A stretch of 64,000 nucleotides of DNA from Guillardia theta CCMP2712. Its lineage: Eukaryota > Cryptophyceae > Pyrenomonadales > Geminigeraceae. Location: contig NW_005434658.1 of assembly GCF_000315625.1 (NCBI RefSeq), positions 605,203-669,202 on the forward strand, read 5' to 3'. A program made the position numbers and the translations under genes. Below are positions 35,367 through 45,913 of this stretch, piece by piece (within the stretch, counting starts at the first letter, position 1; every line of letters starts with the position of its first letter). The notes below the pieces were generated by a model. That model saw nothing but the letters and a program-made list of their open reading frames with translations, was not told the DNA's origin and searched no databases.

Positions 35367-38300
35367 TTACTCCGGGGGCATCAAGAGGTCCCGCGCCTGC
35401 ATCTTCTCCAGCTCCAGTCGGCTCTGGTACTTCCTCTCCTCCTCCTTCCTCTGCTCCGCCTGCCGCTGCTTCTCTTCCAGCTCCTTTTGCTTCGCCTCCC
35501 TCATCCTCGCCTAGCGCCGAGAGTTAGGGGCGGCGGCACATAAAGCAAGCAGGGATACAATCCAGAGGTCAGGATAATTCTTCTCCAGCCGCTTCCGCGT
35601 CAGGATCTGCCGCACTTTAGTCCAATGCCATCTCCCCCATTGTTCTCCTTCCCACCTCCTGCTGTTCCCCCAGCTCCTCTCCCACCCCCTCCCTCGTCCT
35701 CTCCCTCTCCCAGCGCCCCTCCTCCTCCCTCACATCTTCGATCTCGAATCCTCGCTGTGCTTCTGTCGTCCAGAGCAGCTCGAATCCCTTGCCATCCATC
35801 AGTCAGAATGTCCTTCGTCTCTCTTCCAAACCCCACTCCCTCCTCCTCTCCCTCCTCCCCTCCTCTCCTCTCCCTCCTCCCCTTCTCTCCTCTCCCCCTT
35901 CCCCTTCCCCTTTTCCCCCATCTACCACGAGATTCTTCGGAACGCATCCTGAGTACGTCAAGTTCTCCATGAGAGCGGCAAACGCCGGCAGACTCTCTGC
36001 CTCCATGGCAGTCCGAGCGGAGGCGATGAGCTTTTTGCTGTAGCAGGTCAGACAGACGGGACAGGGGGGGGAAGGGATTACGCGGAGTCAGATTTGGGGA
36101 GGCAGAGGTTGACCTGGGCGACTCGTCACTTTCATCTCAACCCGTCAAGTTGATGACTACCATCAGTGTCGCCACGCAATGAGGCTCAGGGAAGCCGAAG
36201 GCCGCTCGGTTCGCAATGGCGAACTTTCTCTCTTTCTCCTCCTGCTCCTTCGAGCTCTGAAGGCTCTGTGCTTCTTCTATGACCAGTTCAGTCTGCACCT
36301 GCTCCGCACTGTCCTGATCTGGCTCTACAAACTCTTCCAGCTTGTCCATGACCTCGTCGAGCATCGCCTGCATGTCGTTGCTCAGAGTTTCCGCCGGGTC
36401 CTTGTTGTTGTCTTGCAAGTCAGTCATGTACACGCACAACTTATCAAAGAATCTGAGAGAGATTCGCTCCTGCAGCTCCTTGTTTCTCTTCAGGACAGTC
36501 CACTGCCACCTGGGCAGCATCAGCTTGCAAGCCGTGACCTGCTGTAAAGTCTGGTTCGACAGGGTCAGGTTGGAAGTCTCCCCTTGCGAGATGTTTATCC
36601 CGAGAGCATTGAGGTCGAAGATGACGTAATCATCCAGCTGCTTCTCTAGCTCTTCGCTCTCCCCGATCAAGGAGATTAAGCTGTCTGCCCTGCGATGTCG
36701 TTCCTCCTTGTTCGAGTCGTTCTGCGGCACTTCTTCTCCCATCTCTACAACTTCATCTCTCCCTAAGACGCCTTTGGAAACAATCCTGCTGAAGGATTTT
36801 GACTGCACCGTCCTCTTCAAGGCCTCTTCGAGTTTTTCCGACTGCAGCATACCGATGTAAGATAAGTGGAGTGAAGGAGAGTGAAATTCACCTTTTCTCG
36901 GTCGTTGCTCCTCCACCGAAAGTTGAGCACGCAAGACTGAATGAGTTCGTTGCCCACATCTGTCGTGACCAATTTCACATCAACATGTCACGATGGGGCA
37001 TCTCACCTCTGACGACATCTTTGAGAGTCATGTCCACTGGGAGCGAGAAATTTTCAGATGACTGCTGAGCTGCTACTTCAGCTTCGTACTCCTCAAGCGT
37101 CTTCGACGCATTTGCGAGGGCGAGCAGAGACGAATCGTTTGAAGTCTGCCACGTGAAGTTTTGACTCTCTGGTTCCATAATCATTGAAGGGAAATTCCCT
37201 GTCGACACCTTGTCGGATTCTGAAAGTGAGCTTATGATTTGTCCAATGGAGGGAGCCTTCTCATCGGGAGCTGCGAACTGCAAGCCATCGATTAAGAGTG
37301 ATTCAGGGTTTGACATGGCAATCAGAACGTTCTTGGCTTCCTGCATAATTCTGTAGAGCTCAGTTGCGAACATTGACGTGCATTCCAACTCTTCCAACTC
37401 CTTGCGAATTGATTCATCGATCCCATCCAACACCCATTCTACTTCTACTGGAATTCTGTTGCTGTCTTGAGCCATGCCTGCGTCTTGTTTCCTTTGCACC
37501 GTTGAGTTCTTCAAGTCATTTGTCATCGCCTCCCCTGCAGTCTCTTCATCAGCATTTTCTCTCAAGATCTTCACCATATCATCGGCTGAATTCACCACGT
37601 TCCAGTCAAAGTCTTTCCCCAAGTTTATCCCTGACGATACGTTCTGAAGTTGGAGACCGGACAGCTTGAGAACGTCGGCCGGAGTGTTGAAATTTCTTCC
37701 CCTCTCCTTGTGATACCACTCCTTCAGCTCCTGGATGAGCCTCAAATTCTCCTCCTTGACTGCCTTGAAATCTTCTGGAAAGTCTTTCTTCCAGTCATCA
37801 CCGTACTCCTCCGTATAGAGCTTGTTGAAATCCGCCTTCCTGATATCGATGAATCGATCATCATCATCATCCATCATCCCTCCTGTCTTGTTCGCCTCCT
37901 TCCACTCCTCAGCTGTGGCAAGGGGAAGCTCCCTCCTCTTGCGAACTTCCTGCAGTCTTTTCAGGTATCCTCCTGTCTTGTTAAAGAGAATCTTGTGAAC
38001 TCGATCTTGGTTTGCTGCTCGACGATCTTCGATGAATTCTTGCTCCTCGATGCTCCTCGTCGACGGAGGTATCATGGCGTACTCCACAGGAGCCTTCCGT
38101 CGGGGGTTCATCCACAAGATCTCCTTCCAGTCTCCCGCACCATCTTCAACAAGTTCGATGGCTTCTGCGCGCTTCTCGAGTGCGATTCCCGTGATGGCAG
38201 GTTTCGGCTTCTCATCCCATGACCCCACTTGGAACTCCCCTGGCTTGTGGGGGTACTCATCGACTGGGACGCCACGGAACTCCTCCTCCATTAAGGTGTT

Positions 38301-39478
38301 CTCCCAGGCCTCAAACGCCTTCTCCACCTCCGACGCTTTGAACTCGTCGGCGACGACTCGATGGACTACGACGTCCTGCCGAGTAGCGTTTAAGAAAACC
38401 ATGGAGGAGTACCGGACTGCTGCCGCCAACACTTGATTCTCGGGCAGACTTTCCTTCTCTATAACCCCATTCTCATCAAAATCGATTGGAAAAATTTCTT
38501 CAGCAGCCTTACGAGCAATAGTCTGGCACGTCTGGATCAGTCGAACTGCATCGTCCCCTGAACAACGATCTGTGCTTTGATCACAAGGATGGAATTGGCT
38601 TTCTGGTACCGAAAGCAGACCCCTCTGATCGCTCTCCAGATCTGAAGTCTGACCAAGTAGATACCGAAAAAGACGAAAGAGCCAGTGACAACAGGATCTA
38701 TCATGCCAGCAACGATTTGGCTCCTAGGAATGTCACTCTCTCCGTAAATCAACAACGCCGGGTCTCGGAGCCGTTCTAGTACCCACCTCTCATCCATCTG
38801 CTGTGAACTTTGATATAGAGCATCCGCCTCTTCCATCATTATCAACTTCCATCTTGCACTTGCTTGGATCCTTGCCCAGGATTCCTGGAACATCGTCTGT
38901 GGCCGAAACCCTGCTCGGCTCAGAATGTTTCCTTCGCCGTTGGCGGGGGTTTGCTGGGGATTGACATACTCTGGGGTCTGCTTTTCGGGCTTATTTGGGC
39001 CAGATTCGATGCAAACATGTCCAATGCCGTTAAATGTGGGAACAGGTATGCAGATTGACGCCGCTTGCGCTGCGTTCAGTTGGATTGAGAGAGAAAGGAA
39101 AATGGTCAGAAATGATAAAACTAAGAGTTTGATGCGCTGCGCCATCCATTTCCACAAGAGCACAAGTTTGAGTACAACCTTTTTCTGCAGAGGCACACCA
39201 TCTCCATATCCGCTCTCATCCACATGGTTGGTTTTCAAAAGACAGGTAGTCCTCGTTGGAGCTCCCTGCCTTATGAAATGGTAGAGCGCAGTCTGCATCG
39301 GCCTTTCTCTGCCTCCAAGTGAACAAGTCCATGCCGATCTGCCAGGATTTCGGGTGTAGCATGGTTTTGGCGAGTTCAGAATGAAAGAATCTGTGCAGCA
39401 GACAGCTGCAAGCAGCAGAAGATTCCTCAAACCCAAGGGCAGCCAGGTACCGTGCACAGATCGCTTCATAGTCCCCAC
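35367..39478 (-). CDS. Large plastid-targeted protein of unknown function
   Basis: The N-terminus (ATG at 39478, or 39469) is a signal peptide, LGLRNLLLLAAVCCTDS, followed by FILNSPKPCYTRNPGRSAWT: Phe directly after the predicted cleavage site and then an Arg/Ser-rich region. This is the bipartite presequence for plastids of red-algal origin. A second hydrophobic segment (IKLLVLSFLTIFLSLSIQLN, then AAQAAS) looks like a cleavable thylakoid or inner-membrane signal. DPVVTGSFVFFGIYLVRLQI is a membrane span. The following exon (from about 38580 to 36990) encodes nearly 500 soluble, acidic residues; later exons give SEKLEEALKRTVQSKSFSRI and EKQLDDYVIFDLNALGINIS. The C-terminus is a charged helix ending LELEKMQARDLLMPPE, stop at 35367-35369. 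The join near 38590-38630 requires a very short intron (about 35 nt) or a similar adjustment. Family not recognised. Confidence 0.72.
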
Positions 39479-39722
39479 AGATACAACTCACAGACGGTCC
39501 TGCCGAGGTCAAAGTTGTCTCATCACCAGCTTACTATGCCTCCTCCTCCCTGCCATCGTGCTGCCTGCTGATCAAGTTCTCCTCCTCCCCTCCTCCTCTC
39601 ATCGTCCTGACAACAACGATGCGGCCCCACACATTTTTCTGCTCTGAAGGCTGAAAAAAGGGATTTTTGTTTCTTTTTTTTATGTGTAAAGGTAGTCACC
39701 AGCTTTCAAACTTTCATGCGCA
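39479..39722. promoter_or_regulatory. Divergent intergenic region, probable shared promoter
   Basis: Only 244 bp separate the start codons of the plastid-targeted gene (-) and the FHA gene (+). Promoters of both must lie here or inside the genes. A T-rich run (about 39655-39685) and an AT-rich TTTATGTGTAAAGG are visible. No defined factor-binding motif can be named. This is inference from layout. Confidence 0.4.
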
Positions 39723-42548
39723 ATGCCGTGGACGTTGCGAACGATGCCGGGCAAGAGGGACGACAAGGTAAGGAGGTCACGACGAGTCGAGGAGAGAAGA
39801 GGAAGTGAAGACAGAGGGAGAGGAGGAGGCGGGGCCCTACGATGACTCGGAAGCCTCCGAGAGGAGAGAAAGAACTCTAGGAAGAAAGAGGAGACAGATT
39901 ATGATGAGGAGAAATCGTTGCAAAAATGTGAAGTGAAAGTGTGTGTAAAGCGATTCTGAAAGGTTTAACTTGATTTGTTTCATTTCAGGACAATGCGTAT
40001 AAAATATACACACTTTCTACAGATGTAAGTTCCTTCTTCTTTGGAATTTTTGAAAGCCACGATCGAAACGTTTGGAAGACTTAGCCTTTCTTCACAGCGG
40101 ACATGGTGGATTGGATCGAGCAAGGAACTCTGCGACATTCATTTGAATCATGATTTCATTGAGAGGTGCCTTCGAGCTGAACTTCGCATGTGACTCAAAG
40201 CTCTAGGCGTCACGCCAGTCTTGTACCAGTTGGCGAAACATGGCAAGTGAGGTGCAATGACACCGAGGTACCATCCTCGTTGTCTTATCGAACATGATCC
40301 TTGTTGTCTTATCGAACATGATCCTTGTTGTCTTATCGAACATGATCCTTGTTGTCTTATCGAACATGATCCTTGTTGTCTTATCACACATGATCCTTGT
40401 TGTCTTATCACACATGATCCTTGTTGTCTTATCACACATGACCGATGCTCAGCATGGGACGTACGTTAACGGCCGCAAGGTTCATCAAGTTGAGCTAGAG
40501 CATGGAGATGAGATCAGCTTTGGCCTTGGAAGGTGAGTAACCCGCCAGCTGTAGCATGTTCGAGTGATCCTTCCGCCGCAGAAACATCAGGATGGGAGGT
40601 AGCATCCCTGACGTGGCCATCAGAGCGTCGTTCCGGATCGAGGAGGTAGCCCATACTGCTCCTCTGCGGGAACTCTTGGGGAACTAAGAGCACCGGCAGG
40701 AACGGACGGGCCCTGATGGGAAACCGAAGTACAAGATGCTTGTGCTGTGTGCATGTTATCAAGAGCCTTTGACTGGTGCAGTCCCGCCAGGTTGAAGTCA
40801 GTGACGGAAATCTCAAACAAGCCGACACCGGGAGGGAAGGTTCTTTCTCCAGAGGCGGTCAAGATTTTGTTGGAAAAGTTGGACTCGGTAAGAGCCGACG
40901 CAGACACGCCCTTAGACGAAGTGATCGGACCGCAGACCGAAAGGAAGTTGGCGGCTGCAAACCAGATGCTGGTGGATGAAAGAAGCAGCTTCGAGAAGAG
41001 GTGAACAGTCTGCCCTGCCTCCCTTGGTTAGCGTGTGTTTGAAGCAAAGTTTGGCAAGAGAGGAAGAGCTGCGGAAGCAGCTGCAAGAGGCAGCCTACGT
41101 GCTGCGAAGCTCAGTCAAGAAACCCAATCATGAAAGAACGCAGAAAGACGGAGCTGGCGGATTTTTTGTCTGCCCATCTTGCGGGTGGAAAGAAGATTCT
41201 GCCGACCAGTTGTCAAACGAGGTCAAGCCTGACACTAGGACTCGCCGACCCCTCCACAGCGCGACGAGGAAAGAGCAAATTGCAGATACTCCTGCAAGCT
41301 CGAACTTGTCTGTGACGGCAAGGTCAGAGGCGTCAGACGTGATGTACTTCTCCGAGTGGACAGGAACTTCCACGACGTCCAACTCGAACTCCAACAGGAT
41401 CAAGAAGATCCTCAAGTTCGACGAGTCTGCCAACAAGCTTCACGCATACGAGGACACCAAGAGCCAGAGTCAGCTGCTGGAGGCCTCCGGGGCAGTTCAG
41501 ATCTCTGACAGCCACATCTACCCTCCTCCCGACCTGCTCGCTCAACTCGACCAGGAGCTTGCCAAGTCAAGGTCAGCCCTTGAGAGGGAGATGGTGGCCC
41601 CTGACTCGTGTCGCCGTAGCAGCACCAGCTCTCTGCACTCCATCGTGCAGAAGCTACGAACGCGAGACGAGCTGCGGGAAGACCCGCTGTCTCTCTGGAG
41701 CGTGCTGCTGTCAAGAACGCCGACGTTGAGCACGCCCGAGGGAGGCAGCCGTCAGATCGACATGCGGGACTTGATAGTCTTCGGAAGGGTGAGGACGGAT
41801 CGTCAGTCCTGCCAGCTGCTTCTCATCATGTTGCACAAGGTGTGGAAGGGGCTGATGGAAGAGAGGTTGAGATGTTATCGCGCGGAGATCGTCGAGATGA
41901 GGTTGAGGCCCTTCCTTATGCTCCACCAAACTCAAACCTGACAACAGGGGGTACACGAACCCTCCTCAAGTTCTCTGCCAGCTCTGGGAAGTAGGGGGAC
42001 TCTTGACTTCATGGCCACGTCCTGACACGGCTGTGTGCTCAGGTCATCCTCTCCATCCTCGGGAACCAGTACGTCAACCAGAACAGGCACGCGAGCAGGG
42101 AGGACGCGCTTGTCGGCTCATCGTGTCTGCAGGATGTGCGACTGGAACGTGCTGAAGAAGTACATCGACCTCGGCCTCAACAAGAAGGGTGCGTCCTCTA
42201 CCCATGACCTCTCCTCCCTGACTCTCCTCGTCGCCGCTCAGGCGAGCTGATCGCCCAGATGCGAAGCTTCGACCCCCTGGCTGCGGGCGACGAGCTCTCT
42301 GCTCCCTCCCAGGTCCTCGCCGTCCTCCCTCCTCTTCTGCTCAGCGACCTGCAGATCCTTGGAGGCATCAGCAAGCAAGCGGCGGAGAGAGCAGGGGAGG
42401 TAACCGGGCTGCTCTACCACTGGGCCAGCCTGCAGGTCAGGAAAGCTCTTGACTTCCACCATGATATGTTTTGCAGGTCCAGCTGTGGGAGCTCGGCAAG
42501 GCATGCAGGCATTCTCGGATAGCGCAGGTGCGCCATGGCCTCGTGTAG
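39723..42548 (+). CDS. FHA-domain protein with a C-terminal helical region
   Basis: FHA domains bind phosphothreonine peptides. Short exons give MPWTLRTMPGKRDDK, then DNAYKIYTLSTD (about 39989-40023), then TWWIGSSKELCDIHLNHDFI with ERCLRAELRM (about 40100-40190), the first FHA half with IGSS and a degenerate S-R-x-H (ERCLRAEL). The second half is DAQHGTYVNGRKVHQVELEH then GDEISFGLGR (about 40450-40536), which includes the conserved NG and HGDEI. A 24-bp tandem repeat lies between the halves. Downstream come PARLKSVTEISNKPTPGGK, a coiled helix, a CPSCGW zinc-knuckle-like motif (about 41170), and a long polar stretch. A last part follows: MCDWNVLKKYIDLGLNKK, GELIAQMRSFDPLAAGDELS, then HWASLQ joined to VQLWELGKACRHSR. 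Its W..LKK...M..FDP pattern resembles the dynein heavy-chain stalk region, but only weakly. Stop at 42546-42548. Confidence 0.78.
40278..40441 (+). repeat. 24-bp tandem repeat, about 7 copies, inside the FHA gene
   Basis: Units of 24 bp (core TTGTCTTATCGAACATGATC) run without interruption: four copies with CGAACATG, then three with CACACATG, the last one 20 of 24 bases. Because 24 is divisible by 3, the tract is open in several frames on both strands. In the plus frame that continues into the FHA exon it would read as the octapeptide ILVVLSNM or ILVVLSHM repeated. Confidence 0.97.
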
Positions 42549-42975
42549 GCTGAAAATCTCACAAAGATGCAGCACATCTCGACGCAAAGTTCGTGAGGAA
42601 TGTCATGGTGGGACCCGAGAGAGAACTGTTTGAAGTCTTGATGCATGTAAACAAATGAACACCTTGTACCTGCGCCTTGATGCAGCACCCGCTCATGGTC
42701 TTGTTGGCAGCATATCAAGGTGTTGTTGGGGGTGGGTCTGGGGGTGGATGGGGTAGAGTTTAGTAGTAAAGCGAGATTTTGTCCCCCGTCCAGGGAGGAG
42801 GAGGAAGGGGAGGGGGGAGAGGGAGAAGACGCTGGAGGAGAGGGAGGAGATGGCCAGTGAGTGGAGACAAGGGGCCTGACGAGGAAGGGATGGGGGAGGG
42901 AGCGGTGAAGGATGGAACATGGGAGCTGCACAAGGGGAGGGCCGAGGAACACGCCAGGTTCACCACGGCACCTCC
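42549..42975. other. Intergenic spacer with a purine-rich tract
   Basis: This is 427 bp between two plus-strand genes. The second half (about 42785-42910) is strongly purine-rich (GGAGGAGGAAGGGGAGGGGG-like) on the plus strand. No exon or RNA gene is recognised. Confidence 0.5.
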
Positions 42976-44948
42976 ATGGTCATGACGACGAAGGTAGAGG
43001 AGACCAAGGCCAGCCAGCCCCCCCCTTCCCTTCAGAAGTGCACATCGAGCTGTTTGCTTGCCATCCTGCTAGCGGTGCTTTCCTCCCCCCTCTCCCTCGG
43101 AGATGCAGGCGAGGATCAAGTGGACCTGACCAGGTTCCCTCCCGTCCCCCTGACAAGGCATGCTGTCATCGAGCAGGTATGGCAGCACCCGGACCATGAA
43201 CTCACGAGCGACCCTGCATTCCCGGAGTACGTCGAGCTCCTCTCTGACCTCGGAGAGCTCATCGCCGTCCCCGACCGCAGGCATGACGCCATCAAACTCA
43301 TCAGGTGGGGCAAGGCGCAGTATCCGCAGTTCTCCTCCCCCAACAACTACCTTGCCGTGTCGCTGATGCGATTGGGAGGGGACGAGAACTTGCAAGAAGC
43401 GCAGGAGCTGCTCGAGGACGCTGTAGAGTCCTGGAACCTGGACATGATGGCTCAGAACAACCTGGGAGTTGTCTGGGAGACCCGGGGGAGGCTCGAAGAT
43501 GCGTATGAGTGCTATCAGTTCGCAATCGAGGGGCTGGACCAGGAGTGCTTCCTGCATTTATCTTGTATCATCAATGCAAACAAGGTCTTGCTCAACATGG
43601 CCAGGATGCATCAGGCGAAGAAGGACTACCGCTCGGCCGCCAGGTTCTACCAGCTCGCAGCGAGACTGTACGAGAGGATCTCGGGGTGCTCGTACCCTCA
43701 CATGCAGGAGCACGTCAGGGGGCGCGGCGCCTTCCGCCCTTGCAAGGACGTTGCCGCAGCCCGGTACTCTCGATCGCTAGAGCATCTCATGACTGCGATG
43801 CTGCACGAGGAGGAAGGGAACAAGTCGATGTCCGACAAGAGCAGGGTCAGGAACTGCTACCTCTCCTCTTCCTCCTTCGCTCATTCTCGCTGCAGAGATC
43901 CGCGAGGCGGTACCTCCTCCAGAGCCTCGTCCTGCCGGACTTTTTCTTCGATCCCCCAAGGCAGATCCTGACAAGGGAGGACGAGCCCTTAGTGAGGAGG
44001 CTGCGATTCGAGTCGATCTTTCAGAGGAAGTTCTGGTGTGTTTCCTTCTTCCCCCATCGCTGCCCCCTCCTCCTTCCTCCTCACTTGGTCGACGTGCAGG
44101 TCCCCCGAATCGGAGAGTGCTTCCGGCCCAGGCTCGAACGCCGACATGACAGCGGGCGTTCAAGAGCTTCTCCACGAGGTGGGGCTTAGCCCACAGACCT
44201 CGTCCTCCTCATCGCTGCTGTAGGTGATGACCGACCTTGGCCTCAGCTCCCTGCTGGATATAGGATGCGGGGACTGGTTTTGGATGAGCAGGACGAACTT
44301 GACAGGAGTGAGATACGTGGGTGTGGACATCGTGCACGACATCATCGCCTCCAACATCCGCCATGTGCAGCAGAGGACGAGAGAGTGCGCGGGCGGTGGG
44401 AGCAGCCCGGGCGGCGCGTGCTCCTTCCTTCCCCGGTCTGTGCGTTTCGGGCAGGAGGACGCGGTGCAAGGGCTAGAGCCTGCCATGTGTGAATACCAGG
44501 AGGAGGGGCAGGTGCGGGCGGGATGCGAGCTAATCTTTGTGAAAGAAGTCCTAATCCACCTAACTATCAATGACATCAAGAAGGTTCTTGACAACATTCA
44601 GGTCCTCCTCTTACGCTTGCGCCTTCACCAACCCGCGGTCTGATGCTGTCCTCTCAGAATCTCTCGCTTTCGCTCCAAGGAAACCCGCACTACAGGTTCG
44701 TCTGCTCTGTCAATACTGGAGCGTCATCATACTCTGACTGAAAACTTTCGAGCAGCACGAAGCAAAGATACCTGCTAGTCACGCACGACTCGACTGTCAA
44801 GGTCAACAACGACGAAACCATCACTTCCTTCTCGCTACCTGGAGGAGGCTGGAGGCCTGTCAACCTCTATCTCCAGCCATTTCTCCTGCCCCCGGCGCTG
44901 GTAGAGTTCGAGCAAGGGTTCTCCCTGTGGAAGCTTCCCTTCGAGTGA
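42976..44948 (+). CDS. TPR-repeat protein fused to a class I SAM-dependent methyltransferase, with N-terminal signal
   Basis: Starting at ATG 42976 (or 42982), the protein has a short polar N-terminus and a hydrophobic signal, CLLAILLAVLSSPLSLGDAG. It continues for about 250 residues of TPR-type helices: NYLAVSLMRLGGDENLQEAQ, MMAQNNLGVVWETRGRLEDA, YECYQFAI, then LLNMARMHQAKKDYRSAARF. After RRYLLQSLVLPDFFFDPPRQ and linkers, an exon at about 44224 begins the methyltransferase: LSSLLDIGCGDWFWMSR (motif I, GxGD type), VRYVGVDIVHDIIASNIRHV (acidic end of strand 2), then LIFVKEVLIHLTINDIKKVL. Final exons give RYLLVTHDSTVKVNND and GGGWRPVNLYLQPFLLPPAL, the usual C-terminal strands, and end at TGA 44946-44948. 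It probably acts in the secretory pathway on an unknown substrate. Intron positions in the linker are approximate. Confidence 0.82.
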
Positions 44949-45913
44949 CTGGTCGAACCGAACACAAGTTTGAAGCTCAGTCGAGCCAAGAGGTACGATC
45001 CTGCCTGCTGGTCCCGTGAGCCTGTGAGTATGGTCCGATCGTTGGAAAACATCACCAGGAATGAAATGCGTTAGCTCAGATTTTAATGAATTCAATGAGG
45101 TAAAGAACTATCATTTCTCTGACTTCTCTCCACCACTGTCCGCTCTTACTCCCATTCTGTCCAACCTCCTCCTTTCTCCGTTCTCCTCCCTCCGTCCTCA
45201 ATCCTCCTACTCTTCCTCCCTCCCTCCTCCTGCTCTGGACTTTATCATCCCCTTCTTTCACATGGCGAACAATGTCAAGAAGTCACCCTCCTGCCCCCAC
45301 ATGGTACGCCTAGCTAGTCAAAGAATGGGGGAAGTGGGGTACTCGTGTGGGAAAGAGTGGGGTGGGGTAGAGGCAAGGGGGGGAATGTGTGGTTGTCAAT
45401 CGCGTGACCGGAGGGTCCGTCCGCGCCCCGACGATGCAGGTTGGGCAAGGGAGGCGGAAGGAGGAGACGAGGGAGAGGAGGGAGAGGGGGAGACGGGGGA
45501 GGGAGTAGATAGCAAGAAGAAGATGGCGACAAGTTGAGAGGCGAGGCCAGGACTGGAGAGGAGAGCAGAGGAGGGAGAAGGGAAGGTGAAGTCAACAATG
45601 GTACTGGTACGACATGTTTGCTCTGGACAAAATAAACCTCGCATCTGATAGCTGTGCTGACGCTGAGAGGTCTTCTGACTTGTGGTGATGATACAGATTG
45701 ATTGATTGCACCTCCAAGAGAGCTTGTTCCTGCCGTCGTCTCTTTGATTTCCGCCTCTCCGACCGCCTGAGAGTTTGGAGCGCAACAGACTACTAGGCGA
45801 CGAATTCTCCTACCCTTGACTTGTGAGCTATCGTCATCCTATGCTGCTAATATGCTGCTCTGCGCTGAAATGATGCGGATGATAGCATATCACACATCTA
45901 GAACACCGAAAAG
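44949..45913. other. Intergenic region with pyrimidine and purine tracts
   Basis: Nearly 1 kb without a recognisable gene. It contains a CTCCTC-rich pyrimidine stretch (about 45120-45250) and a G-rich purine stretch (about 45330-45590) of mirrored composition. Open frames here are low-complexity on both strands and look non-coding. Confidence 0.5.

Noticed and set aside
40203-40439. Minus-strand repeats encoding a CDKTTRIM-like octapeptide
   Set aside because: The 24-bp repeat is open in several frames by arithmetic. Only the plus frame continues into a recognised domain.
40278-40441. CRISPR array
   Set aside because: The units are directly adjacent 24-bp copies without unique spacers, in a eukaryotic gene.
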